NCBI GenBank assembly: GCA_018136815.1 | Contig: CM030933.1 | Coordinates: forward strand, 434,001 to 498,000 | Reading direction: 5' to 3' | DNA from: Isochrysis galbana | Taxonomy: Eukaryota; Haptophyta; Isochrysidales; Isochrysidaceae | Length of the DNA: 64,000 nt | Shown: positions 1 to 9,225 of the stretch, piece by piece | Layout of the letters: each line of letters starts with the position of its first letter | Position numbering within the stretch: the first letter of the stretch is position 1 | Made by a program: the position numbers and the translations under genes | Notes under the pieces: model-generated | The model's input: the letters and a program-made list of their open reading frames with translations, nothing else | The model's database searches: none | Told to the model about the DNA's origin: nothing

Positions 1-19
1 CCGCTCCACTGGCTCGCCA

Positions 20-637
20 ATGGGCTTTCTCCTCGTAAAATGGCTCATGCCATCCTTCGCGAGCGCCATGGCCATGGTCTTCATTGTGGGCGCACGCCTT
101 GTGATGTTATTCAGCGAGCACCGCATCGCCTCCGACGTTGTCCTCGCGTCGCCATCACGGCTTGGCAGCGTGAAGCTGGGGTCATCCTACAACAAGGAAT
201 CAGCCCGTGGCAAAAATACCGACGCCACCGGGGGATGCGTGCGAGGATCTTCAATGCGCTCGACCGATCCATCCGGAAACGGCAAGGATGCGTCAGAACC
301 CCATGACCTGACCAGCAGCAACATGGCGGACGACGAGACGGATGCGGAAGCAGCGGCGGTCTCCAAAGGAAAACACAGAAGAGGAAAAGGGGCAATTCCA
401 AGAGCCACCAACGAGAGGGACGCGAGGAGGATTGAAAGCTTGCTGTTGGCTTTGAGCGAGGCACAAGCAGCCCTCAGAATATCTGAAGAGGAGCTTGCTG
501 ATGCGCGCGAAGACAACACTGAGCTACGTGACAGGAATAATACGTTGCTCAATCAATTGGAAGATGTTCGGACTCAAAGAGACGCCTTCTTTTTCGACAA
601 CGTACTAGAAGGGAAGGACGAGGACACGTCAAGATAG
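20..637 (+). CDS. Short membrane-anchored coiled-coil protein, possibly the 3' exon of a longer gene
   Basis: A 205-residue ORF from an ATG at 20. Residues about 8-32 are hydrophobic (WLMPSFASAMAMVFIVGARL) and could be one membrane span or signal anchor. The middle is Ser/Gly/Asp-rich with a basic KGKHRRGKG patch. Residues about 135-190 are a strongly charged heptad-like helix (ESLLLALSEAQAALRISEEE, then DNTELRDRNNTLLNQLEDVR), typical of a coiled coil. I recognise no family. The ORF starts 20 bases into the window, so an upstream exon could be missing and the ATG could be internal. The reading is supported by amino-acid composition and the absence of a better frame. No function is proposed. 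Confidence 0.4.
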   Translation: MGFLLVKWLMPSFASAMAMVFIVGARLVMLFSEHRIASDVVLASPSRLGSVKLGSSYNKESARGKNTDATGGCVRGSSMRSTDPSGNGKDASEPHDLTSSNMADDETDAEAAAVSKGKHRRGKGAIPRATNERDARRIESLLLALSEAQAALRISEEELADAREDNTELRDRNNTLLNQLEDVRTQRDAFFFDNVLEGKDEDTSR

Positions 638-2772
638 CCTGCGCAAAGTACGTGGCCCACTTTGGGGAGTTTGTCTGCCTCCTACGTATCTCACTCGCAC
701 CCAGCTCTAGGGACTTTATTGGGCTGAATCATATGATTGCCTCTATGCCATTTTCCTTCTACGATGCTCTGTGCTCTAGCCGCCTTCACATCGTTGCCGT
801 GGTGCAGAGACGATAGCAAACGCGACTTTCCTTGAGCTCGTTAATTAGAATTCAACTCCATTGGCTGGTTGCTCGAAGCTCGTTAGTTAGGTTCAATTCG
901 ACTCTATTGGCTGGTCCCTCGAATGGAACCCGGCTGCTCCAACTGGCATGCCTACATTGATCTTTTGCATAGGAAACTTTGGTGGCGATCGGTGTAGGAA
1001 GCTTGCCCACGAATCCGCGCCACTCATTATTGTCGGGTTCGACCTGCGACTTGTGCGATACCATGCATGCGCATGCCATGCTTGATGTTCATGTCTTTTC
1101 GGCATGCGCATGCCATGCTTGATGTTCATGTCTTTTCTATCGAGGTGTGTAGAGGTGTCGATTGAAGTTTTTAATCTTCTATATTCTCGCGCCGCGCACG
1201 CAGCCTTGGGCCCACTGCCACTACTCTCACGCCCCAAAACTGACGCGCGACGGCGACGGCACCTCTGTGCACGCGAGTTTCTTTAAAGTTAGTACGAGCG
1301 AGGTTGGCCCAGAACAACTTTTCCGGCCTAGAGGTCTTGCGTGACCTCCGCAAGGTGTTCGTCGTGTTGGCGTCACCAACTATCGACTATGTCGTTATAG
1401 ACGATAGGGTCATGGAGCGCGCCTCGCGCTCCCACCCTCTCTCTCCGCCCACCCCGCCGCGCCGACCGACCACGACATGACAGATGCTGTGCATCCGCAG
1501 CGCACTCGAGCCAGGGCCACGCCAGCCCAGGTGCCAGGTGCCCGCGAGTCCCGGCCCGAGCCAAGCCCACAGAAAAAAAATTCAAAAAATCTGAAGATTC
1601 AGGGCCGCACACCTATTGCTAGACAGCGCATACTTTTGCTACTGCACATCAGCCAACGCCCTTATCTCCCTTCCCTTCGCCCCCTCGCCTTCTCCCCCTC
1701 GTTCCTTTGTCTTCGGTGTCGGGGGTGCGATCTGGGTACTAGAAAGCACCACCTAGGCCCAGGTAGAAATATGCAGCATGCAGCATATGCAATTGCATAT
1801 TTGGGTAGATTTGTCAGATCCTTAGGCCCTATGGGCCATCCCAATTCGTCATTCCCGCGCCGAACCATTCGCCCTCAGACCCTCCTGCGCACCCCAGACG
1901 GCCCAACCCCAGCGCACAGCGCTCGTCAGCCACCTCACTCCAGCTGGATGCGTGCGCGGGATGGCGGACTTTGCGCGAGCGCGGGCGGGAAGGATACACC
2001 CGAATGATCCTTGACTAGCGGCCGCAAAGTAGCGAGGGGGCTCGGGGAGCCTGACCACTGGCGCGCCCCGCCCTTGTACCATACCGCCCGCACTTCTACT
2101 TGGCGCCACCTTAATTGAGAAGACATAAGGGAGGAAGGGTGCTTGCGCTTGCTGCAGCACGGAGGCCTGTCTGAAGTGAAAGGTACCGCACAGAGGTAGC
2201 CCCATCCATTTGTCGCACTGCGAAACATTTTTTTTATAAAAATTAAATTATTTATATAATGTTGATACTGCATGGAAATATGGCTCACTACGAAACAGTA
2301 CTGCCCTATACTGCCCTGATAGGGGGACATTCGTTCGACGGCGCGTGGGCTTTCCTCAATCATGAGATGGCCACATTTTGCATCCTCGAAGAAGGTGTCT
2401 GACGCCCCAAGCACCTCGTCTTCCAGGACGAAGCGAACATGCGCACCCCAAGCGCCAACCCCCGGCGAAGAAACCTTCGATGGAGAGCAACTTGCCTCAG
2501 GCTGTTCTCAGGCTTCATCGTAAAGGGGGCGGACGTCACACGCCATGGCTACGAAACCCCGAAACCTTAATGCAAGCCCCATCCCTTTCTTGTCGAGTTG
2601 TCATGGTAATACTCTTTACTTGGGAAAACTGCATCCGAGAAGACAGGAGGCCACCGGAATCTGATGGGCTTGATTGTTTCATAGACGAGCTGCCGATGTT
2701 CATATTTAGATCGTGGCGAAGGTGTATGGCAAAATGAAGCTGAAGCTCGGTCAAAGGGCGGGACGGAAGACA
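638..2772. other. Intergenic stretch without a convincing gene
   Basis: No ORF here has a recognisable domain. It holds an imperfect duplication around 850-925 (the phrase attggctggt occurs twice), the 37-bp tandem pair at 1065-1138, and a motif at 1402-1420 (atagggtcatggagcgcgc) that recurs at 34606. At about 1822-1852 it holds the reverse complement of a motif (atggcccatagggcctgag) seen at about 62475 and, slightly altered, near 42300. An AT-rich patch lies at 2228-2260. These look like decayed mobile DNA. Confidence 0.4.
1065..1138. repeat. Two tandem copies of a 37-bp unit
   Basis: The unit starts gcatgcgcatgccatgcttg and ends tcatgtcttttc. Copies at 1065-1101 and 1102-1138 are essentially identical over 36 bases. 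The GCATGCGCATGC core is self-complementary, so each unit can form a short hairpin. Function unknown. Confidence 0.8.
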
Positions 2773-3186
2773 TTAGCTGATGGCGCAACCGCCTTTATGG
2801 CCACGCTCTGGCAATAGTGCCCGGAGCTGTGCTTCAGCACTATCGAATGCTGTTACGAAAGCTGCGCGGTCTGGTATGGTATCAAATCCGCGTTCGTGAA
2901 CGAGCCGGTTGCGAATTGTGGCAAGATAACGCATTTGACGAATGAGAGCTGGAGGAAGTGGCTCGCCATTGCTGGTAGTTGCCCGCGAGATCTTCTCTTG
3001 AAGGCCAGCCGACGGTTCATTCCGCACCCTCTTATTGTGCGCATCGCTATGGACTGTAGCACCGCCTACATCAGCTGCGTTGAACTCCTCTTCGAGGAGC
3101 TGTTCCAGGGCCTTGGAGGCTCGAATGACCAGCTCGTAGTCATTTGAATAGCGTGCGATTGAGCTTGTGGACGAGCCTTGCCCCAT
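2773..3186 (-). CDS. Small HEPN-like protein with candidate myristoylation and CaaX motifs
   Basis: Reading from the ATG at 3186 gives 137 residues. The open frame extends further upstream to 3324 but without another ATG. The C-terminal half is helical and contains YLATIRNRLVHERGFD. The RNRLVH stretch fits the R-N-x3-H (Rx4-6H) signature of HEPN domains, which in many prokaryotic proteins is the metal-independent RNase centre. The preceding helix (YELVIRASKALEQLLEEEF) and following helix (AAFVTAFDSAEAQLRALLP) fit the HEPN/DUF4145-like four-helix layout. The protein begins MGQGSS, an N-myristoylation-type start, and ends CAIS, a CaaX prenylation-type end; both are motif matches only. The family is common in bacteria, so transfer is possible. 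The call rests on one motif and helix pattern, without an alignment. Confidence 0.5.
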   Translation of the reverse strand: MGQGSSTSSIARYSNDYELVIRASKALEQLLEEEFNAADVGGATVHSDAHNKRVRNEPSAGLQEKISRATTSNGEPLPPALIRQMRYLATIRNRLVHERGFDTIPDRAAFVTAFDSAEAQLRALLPERGHKGGCAIS

Positions 3187-3566
3187 GAAGTGGAGGCCAA
3201 CCACAAGCCTCTCTGCGCTCCTCCAGCTGGTGCACTGAGAACTGGCGCCGACACGCGCGCTGGAGACCGCAGCCTGGCCTGTCGGTTGCCGCCTCCCTGG
3301 GCCTCCGTGTGCTCGTCCGTCCAACGAAGACGTAAGTAAGATCTCCCGTCTTGTCAGAATTTTCTTGTCATGTTAGAAGGTTAGTTTAAAACTAGCAACT
3401 AGCACTGTGGGATCATAGATCATGGCCTTCATCGGCAACGGAGCCCCTACCCCTACCCCGCGACCGATGGGGCAGGAGGCCTAAATGTTGAATACAAATA
3501 CGTGTATTGACGAAGAGCCCGGGAAATGAGACCGAAATGTATTCAAGATTCGACCCCCCCCCCCCC

Positions 3567-3870
3567 GCGCGCGCGCTGAGCGCCGCCTTCGCCTTCTATC
3601 GGGCCGCGTGCAGCGGGAAATATTTTTTCGGGGTTATATAGGTAGGATTTAAGTTTTTACATATGCTCTAGGCTCTCGGCGCGCGCGCGCTGAGCGCCGC
3701 CTTCTATCGGGCCGCGTGCAGCGCGAAGTATTTTTTTCGGGGTTATAGGTAGGATTTAAGTTTTTACATATGCTCTAGGCTCTCGGCGCGCGCGCGCAGA
3801 GCGCCGCCTTCTATCGATTTTTTTCGGGGTTATATAGGTAGGATTTAAGTTTTTACATGTGCTCTAAAAA
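3567..3870. repeat. Three tandem copies of a unit of about 85-115 bp
   Basis: Each unit runs from a (GC)n stretch through gagcgccgcc ttctatcg, a T-run, cggggttata, aggtaggatttaagttttta, catatgctctaggctctcgg. Copies start near 3567, 3681 and 3786. The third is shortened by loss of the gggccgcgtgcagcg segment. Alternating GC runs at each unit start could adopt Z-DNA. No coding potential. Confidence 0.75.
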
Positions 3871-3985
3871 ACCTTTAAATATTCTCGCCTCGCGCGCGGC
3901 CGTGGGGTTAACTACTGTAGCCACGCCCATTTCCATTTCCCTTCCTCTTCCTCACTTCCCGCCTTGCGGCGTCTCCCCTCGTGTA
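3868..3985 (-). repeat. LINE-type 3' tail copy, minus orientation
   Basis: On the minus strand it reads from cgaggggagacgccgcaagg through gcgtggctac to gcgaggcgagaatatttaaa followed by T's. This matches the end of the LINE-like element at about 19300-19436. Confidence 0.6.
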
Positions 3986-4219
3986 GTTTTTACGTTTTTA
4001 CATATGCTCTAGGCTCTCGACTCTAGACCCTAGATCTCTATAGATCATAGAGAAAATTTTTTTTGAAGGTGTCCGCTGAGCTACTGTATACTCACACTCA
4101 CACCCTCCCGTGTCTATCTATGCCGACATCGCCTTCCCCCCTATGTCGGAGCAAGGCTCGTTTCTTCTTAGGGAACGAGTCGCGAGGGCGCACCGGCGGC
4201 TAGCGCGGCGCATGGTCAT

Positions 4220-4930
4220 GGTTCATCCGGGGAGGCCGGAACGGGGGCTCATCGGGAGAACAGGGAAGGCCAATGACTGTTGCGGGTAAGGGGGGACCTT
4301 GTACACTTCCTCAGCAAGCACATCAGCAATGATAATGATAACCGTCGCACGTGCTCTGCACCTCTGGTGCGCTTTCTCTTTTGTGGTCGACTGACGGATC
4401 GAGCATGACCACTGGCTCGATATGCGATGATTCGGAAGGGAAACGATCGGCGGGAGGCGCGGCGAAGGTGGCCGGGAGTGATGGAATGACGGGCTGGACC
4501 AGACCTCCTCAGCAGAGAAAGGCGGGAGGACGGGCTTGGGCGAGGGCGAGCGCGACGACGGAGCGGACATGGCTGGGCGGATCGGGAGTGATAGGCTAAG
4601 GCTGAGGGAGTGGGGAGGTTTGGTATTGAGGTAGTGTTGAGAACGAGGGACGAGAACGGGAACGAGAACGAGAACGAGAGCGACGAACGAAGAACGACGG
4701 ACGACAAACGGTTAGAGTCCGATGGACCGACAAGATGACACCACACTCACGTCAACACTCTCCACACTTACGTATCCTTATCACGGAACGCACAGGAATC
4801 CGCTGACAGACCGAACAAGGAAGAGAATGCCGACAAGAGAGCGACGGGGCGACGGACGATCCGACGGGGGCGACAGTTACGCACAGGAATCAGGAAGGAA
4901 TCTTTCGAAAACCCTTAAGTGAGTTGATGA
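4220..4930. repeat. Fragment of second LTR-retroelement family (family B)
   Basis: 4480-4700 shares the order gacgggctgg, cagcagaga, aggcgggagg, cgggcttggg, gcgagggcgag and the GA-rich (cgagaacgag)n run with 42390-42620 and 62560-62780. The part from 4790 to 4925 (aacaaggaagagaatgccga, caagagagcga) is also found at 60450-60610. No intact ORF remains. The long minus-strand frames here are low-complexity Ser/Arg readings. Confidence 0.45.
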
Positions 4931-5523
4931 AGACCGAAGTAAAATAGCGCCACGATATAATCCAACGGCCAAAACCTGAGGGGGAATCAGGGTCACACAA
5001 GGGGGCGGTTCCTTGCACCGGCGATACCTGAACGCGCGACTTAGCCTAAAAACGCTAGGAGCACGCAAGGAGGTAAGCCAGGTGAGGGGCAAGCAAGGCA
5101 GGCGACAAGGGAGGCGACAAAGGAGGCTAGGGCAAAGAGGGCGAATGTAGGATCCTGCGACGGTGACTAGTGACTAGCCTGCAAGGAGGGGACATAGAAA
5201 CGCAAACAACTTCTAAAACAAAAAGGTCGATCGCGGATGCGACATCGACGTCAATCGTCAATCGTCAATCGTCAAAATTTCGCAAGAGCGCGAAAACGTT
5301 TTCGGGTCTATGTCTATGTGTAGAAATGGCGTCGAAAATTTGCATATTTCTCATTAGATTCTGCTTAATATACCCATTACCAGTAGCATACCCTAAGATC
5401 TCGTGATAAAACCTCAATCTTGACTTGGTGAATTTTCACCCTTAGAAGTTAAAAGCCCTGTTTGACCGCCCTAGCATCGGTCTAAGTGTGACACTCTACT
5501 AAAAATTAGACGAGAGCGCGGCA
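4931..5523. other. Intergenic with a possible hAT terminal motif
   Basis: No gene is visible. At 5460-5474 the phrase tttgaccgccctag occurs. It recurs at about 24742 and, with the last base changed, at 52523 next to a hAT transposase fragment. A short tcaatcg tandem run lies at 5250-5275. Confidence 0.35.
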
Positions 5524-6571
5524 ATGGCAGTGGGTGTCGAGCTGCTCTCTGCTCGCCACCTCGAGCGCCTCTGCCTGGCAGCGGCGCTCATGATCGCGAT
5601 CGTGCCACCTCAGCCTACGTGGCGACCTTTGGCTGGGCTTGGACTCCTCCTGGCCCTCGTGATCCGCATGGAGAGCCCACCGCCCGGCCAAGGCATCGGT
5701 CAGTCTGCGCCTCCGCTCCCTGCCACGCTGCAGCCCATCGCGCCACATAGTTCCATACTGGATAAGGCGCATTTTGAATCCAGGGACGCAACTGGCCGGA
5801 GGAGAGAGACTGCCACCCACGACCTTCACCCAGACCAGATCTACGTGTTGATATTCACTGGTGCGCAACTGGACTCTGGAGTGCGGAAGACACTTCCGCG
5901 GATTCAAAAGATGTGGGCCATGTGCCGCGGGGACAAGCGTGTTCATTTTCTAATTATTAGCCGAGCTTCAAAGGATCTTTTGACATCCTTCATGTCTCGA
6001 GCGGACGAGAACATGGTGCCGATAGCGTGCGATGAAGAAGGAGGTGAGCACAGCCTTCTTGTTGTACACTACTTCCATGTGCTAGTTGCGGGGCTCATCC
6101 TGCGTATACCCCAACCTTGGTTCCGCAGAGGCAAACGCAGCGTACATGAATCGATTTCTAGGACACCTCATGCTGAGACCGGTACCGCATGCTTTCGTGG
6201 TAAGCAACCGGCATATTCGTCCAAATCGTTGATTGTTGGACCGATTCATGCTTCAGTTCGCAATCGGGTGGCAATGCTTGTGGGATGCCTTTCAGCTTGC
6301 CACGACATGGATGTCTTCACGCGCGAATTTATCGGCTCTTCTACGTCCTGACTTGCACTGTATGTTGCTGCATTTTCAGGTGCACGGAGGCAAGATTCTT
6401 TGGCATGGTCACGTCAACCGCAAGGAGCTAAACTCCACCTTGAGCGCTGCAATAAAACAAATGGAGAAAGTCAACAGTACCTCCACTAGGTGTAGCAGCA
6501 CGACAGCAAATGTACAGCTAGCTCGTGGCTGTGTGAGGAGGCAAACAATTTCAGGCCCAAAGCTGGAGTGA
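5524..6571 (+). CDS. Thioredoxin-fold (redoxin-like) protein without the CxxC motif, three exons
   Basis: Exons are 5524-6043, 6129-6199 and 6380-6571. The introns start gtgagc and gtaagc, end ccgcag and tttcag, and the phases match, giving 260 residues. Residues 10-50 hold a hydrophobic N-terminus with two short hydrophobic stretches (ALMIAIVPP; LAGLGLLLALVIR), suggesting a signal anchor or organelle-targeting segment. The rest follows the redoxin/TlpA plan: YVLIFTGAQLDSGVRKTLPR (beta-1/alpha-1), VHFLIISRA (beta-2), the cis-Pro region RPVPHAFV, then VHGGKILWHGHVNRKELN, which resembles the usual DxxGxIxWxGH beta-hairpin of redoxins. Where the family has WCxxC, this protein has TGAQLDSG with no cysteine, so it should lack thiol-disulfide activity. 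Binding, scaffold or chaperone use is inference. The splice model is strong because the family pattern emerges only after splicing. Confidence 0.75.
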
Positions 6572-7896
6572 GATCGTTAGGGGAGCTTGCGAGCAACCCG
6601 CCCGGCCGCCATGCTAACCACTCGTGCACACACACGGCCGTGCGGATGCAAGCTTCGAACACCTTTTTGACAAGCCTTAAATATGTGTATAATAAATAAA
6701 AAATCTGAAAAAATCTTAATAGTCTCACCACACACGCGGCTTTGCAGACCTTGCTCGCAGCCACGCCCGCGTCCCTTCCGTCTCCTTCCACCTGCCTTGC
6801 GGCTCCTCCCCTTGTAACGGGGTTTTTGGGTGGCAGGCGGTGTGTCCCGGTCCTTGGCGGTCTAACCCCTTCCTCGCTCCTGTGCCGCCGGGCGACCGGT
6901 TCTCAGTGCGTCTGTTGCCGTGTAGATCTTTGTTGTCGGAACCCGTTTGCCTTCGGCTTACTCGAGTCGGGCGTGCTAGGGTGGGGTGTCGCCGGTGAAT
7001 GGTTTGTGTCGCATCCGCGATCGACTTCCGACCTTAGGCGTCTAAGTCGCGTTCCGTCAAAAGAGGACCACAATCTGTTTTCTTTTTAGTTATGAACAAT
7101 AGTGGTACAAAACAAGGCTGTTGGTGTTTTGTGTCCGCTTAGCGTTTTCGCACATAACGTAAAGATACCAGAGTAGCTCCTCCCAATTGTTCTAGTAGAT
7201 CCGGAACCTCAACTACATCAAGTAGCGACACCTCCGAGTTTTCAGGTGACGACATCGGTCGTGCATGTAGTAGTTCAACATTTTTGCGGACACCAAACAC
7301 CAGTTCACACCGAGCGGACAAAGCGCGCACGACGCCGACACGCACGCCGCGTAGACAACGCCGCGTCGAGCGGGCGCGCACGACGCCGACACAAACGCCG
7401 CGCGCACAACGCCCCCTCCGCCTCAGGACGACACAACCCCTCTCGCCCGAACGAGAGGTTGCGCAACACCACTCGACTGTGCAATGACCGTGTCGAGCTG
7501 GTCTCTGCAAGTTTCGCCTCTTTCTCACTCAGAACTGGCAGTGATTGGCCTCCACGCCCGTCCCTGCCGCGCATTTTGCCTACCGCTCCGTACATTGATT
7601 CAGACAAGATATTCGTGTGCCTCGGGCTCCCCCGCGGGGGACTCCGTGCGTGCGCATGGAAGTTTTCGTGCGCAGAAAAGGGTTTCGGCAGGCCCCCCGC
7701 GGGGACTCCGTGCGTGCGCATGGAAGTTTCCGCACGCCGTCACGGATGCGCAGACAAACGGGTTTCGTCAGGTGCACGCCGTGCACGCAGTGTGCATGAT
7801 GAGTGACTTTGCCAAGATGCGTGTGCCTCGAGCTCCCCCCGCGGGGACATTGCACGCGAACGTGATGCACAACGTGTTCAAAGGAGACGACTTCAC
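6572..7896. other. Intergenic: 3' tail copy and GC-rich duplicated segments
   Basis: A minus-oriented LINE-type tail lies at about 6700-6830. The phrase actccgtgcgtgcgcatgga occurs at about 7640 and 7706, and a diverged third copy (ccccgcggggacattgcacg) lies at about 7837. The last bases before the chromovirus (to 7901) read in frame into the LINE-like ORF at 17884 once the element is removed, so the 5' part of the LINE copy may begin somewhere here. Its 5' limit is not visible. Confidence 0.4.
6700..6830 (-). repeat. LINE-type 3' tail copy, minus orientation
   Basis: The plus strand shows aaaaaatcttaatagtctca, then cgcggc, agccacgcccgcg, cttgcggctcctcccctt. This is the reverse complement of the tail ending the LINE-like element near 19436. 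Confidence 0.55.
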
Positions 7897-7901
7897 GACG
7901 C
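7897..7901. repeat. Target-site duplication, left copy (GACGC)
   Basis: Five bases GACGC directly before the 5' LTR match GACGC directly after the 3' LTR (17883-17887), as expected for integrase-mediated insertion. Confidence 0.9.
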
Positions 7902-9225
7902 TGTCGCATTCATCCTAGATGATGCGATTTCCAGGCTCTTATTTCCAGGTCCTTCGCCGTGCGGCCACACGGTGAAGCTCAGGTACTTCTAGGTTGGTAG
8001 GGTTCGTCCCTAGCGATCTAGAATTCGAGTTCTCGTTTCGTTCCTTCTAGCCTGTCTGTCAGGTCTAGATTCCAGGTTTCCTCCTTTCGGGTAATCTTGA
8101 CCCAAAGGAGCCAGGTCGCCTGTCACTCGCTGCGCGCTTGTCTCAGGCTCTCAGGTTACCTTGTGAAGGCTTGTTTAGCTTCTTGCAAGGCTTGTTGTTT
8201 CTTGTTGGGTTCCGGTTCTTTCTTGGGACCTGCTCACTTTTGTTGTCGTCCAGGCCTGTTCTTCATAGGTTCTGCTTGGCCTGGTTAGGGTTTCGTTGCC
8301 TTCCCGCGTTTGGCGTTCGCGTTGGCGTTCGGAAACTTCCTCTCACATTCCCTAGGTCCGCTACCCTTGGCTTGTAGGTCCTTGCTTCTTTCTTCTCGGT
8401 CAAGGTTTTGGCGAGCGAGTCGGTTGCTCTAGCCGCTCGAGATTTGAGGTTTAATTTGCCATCTCCCCTTGGAGACCGGTGTAGGTTCGCTTCCTAGGTG
8501 AGGGAATCTTTCCCCTTGATGCAAGCTACATGCAAGCCTTGGCCCCTTTGGTGTTTCTTCCCCTTGGTTGCTACTCAGGGTTGTTCGTTAGAAGCGTCTA
8601 GAAGGTTCACGCTCAACGGCAAGATTTATTCGGTCGTGAAGACATCTCGTTGCGATCTGTATCCAAAGTGATCGCCGTGGTCGCGCGACATGACGCTCCC
8701 CTTCGGACTCTCCGCTACGTGGGGAAGTTACAACGGAGACACGCTCCGGCCGTCGCTGCGGAGTCTCTCTCTCTCTCTCGCTCTCTCTCTCCGTCTCTCG
8801 CGACGTGTTTGAGTTATCGGTGATTTGGGGTCGCGGTTGCTTGATAATTTGCTTGGTTTGGGTGAATGATTCCGGTGTGTTCGTGAGTCGGTGTAACCTG
8901 TTGTTCTCAGCTTCGTTGTCCGTCGTTGTTCGCTGCGTCGCTGCACTCAAGCAGCTTAGGCTCCCTCCCTGAGGGAAGAGTTCTTTGTAGGTCTAACAAT
9001 CTCTTACAACCCATCACACTAGGGCCGCTAGGAGCGCCTCGCCGCCCCACAGTCCTTCGTTCGCCGTTCGTTCCCTGTCCATACACCCGAATGGGGTTGC
9101 CCGACCCAGTCCAGAATTTCATTCACCCGACTCCCGGTGGGGAGGAGGGACAAAGCGCCGCGCTAGCCGCCGGTGCCGCTCGCGACGGAGTGGCTCAGAG
9201 CCCTCCGGTAGCGCTCGACTCGACA
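7902..9225 (+). repeat. 5' LTR (1324 bp)
   Basis: Starts TGTCGCATTCATCC and ends GACTCGACA, giving a 5-bp perfect terminal inversion. A CT microsatellite lies at 8760-8795. The LTR is long for Ty3 and contains the first 45 codons of gag (ATG at 9091). Directly after it there is no TGG-starting tRNA 3'-end primer site. I could not fix the TATA box or the R boundaries. Confidence 0.92.

Larger units (their letters stand above)
3325..4219. other. Intergenic, mostly repeats
   Basis: No gene is visible. Contains the three-copy tandem repeat at 3567-3870, then a minus-oriented copy of the LINE-type 3' tail (about 3868-3985), then low-complexity T-rich DNA. Confidence 0.5.
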
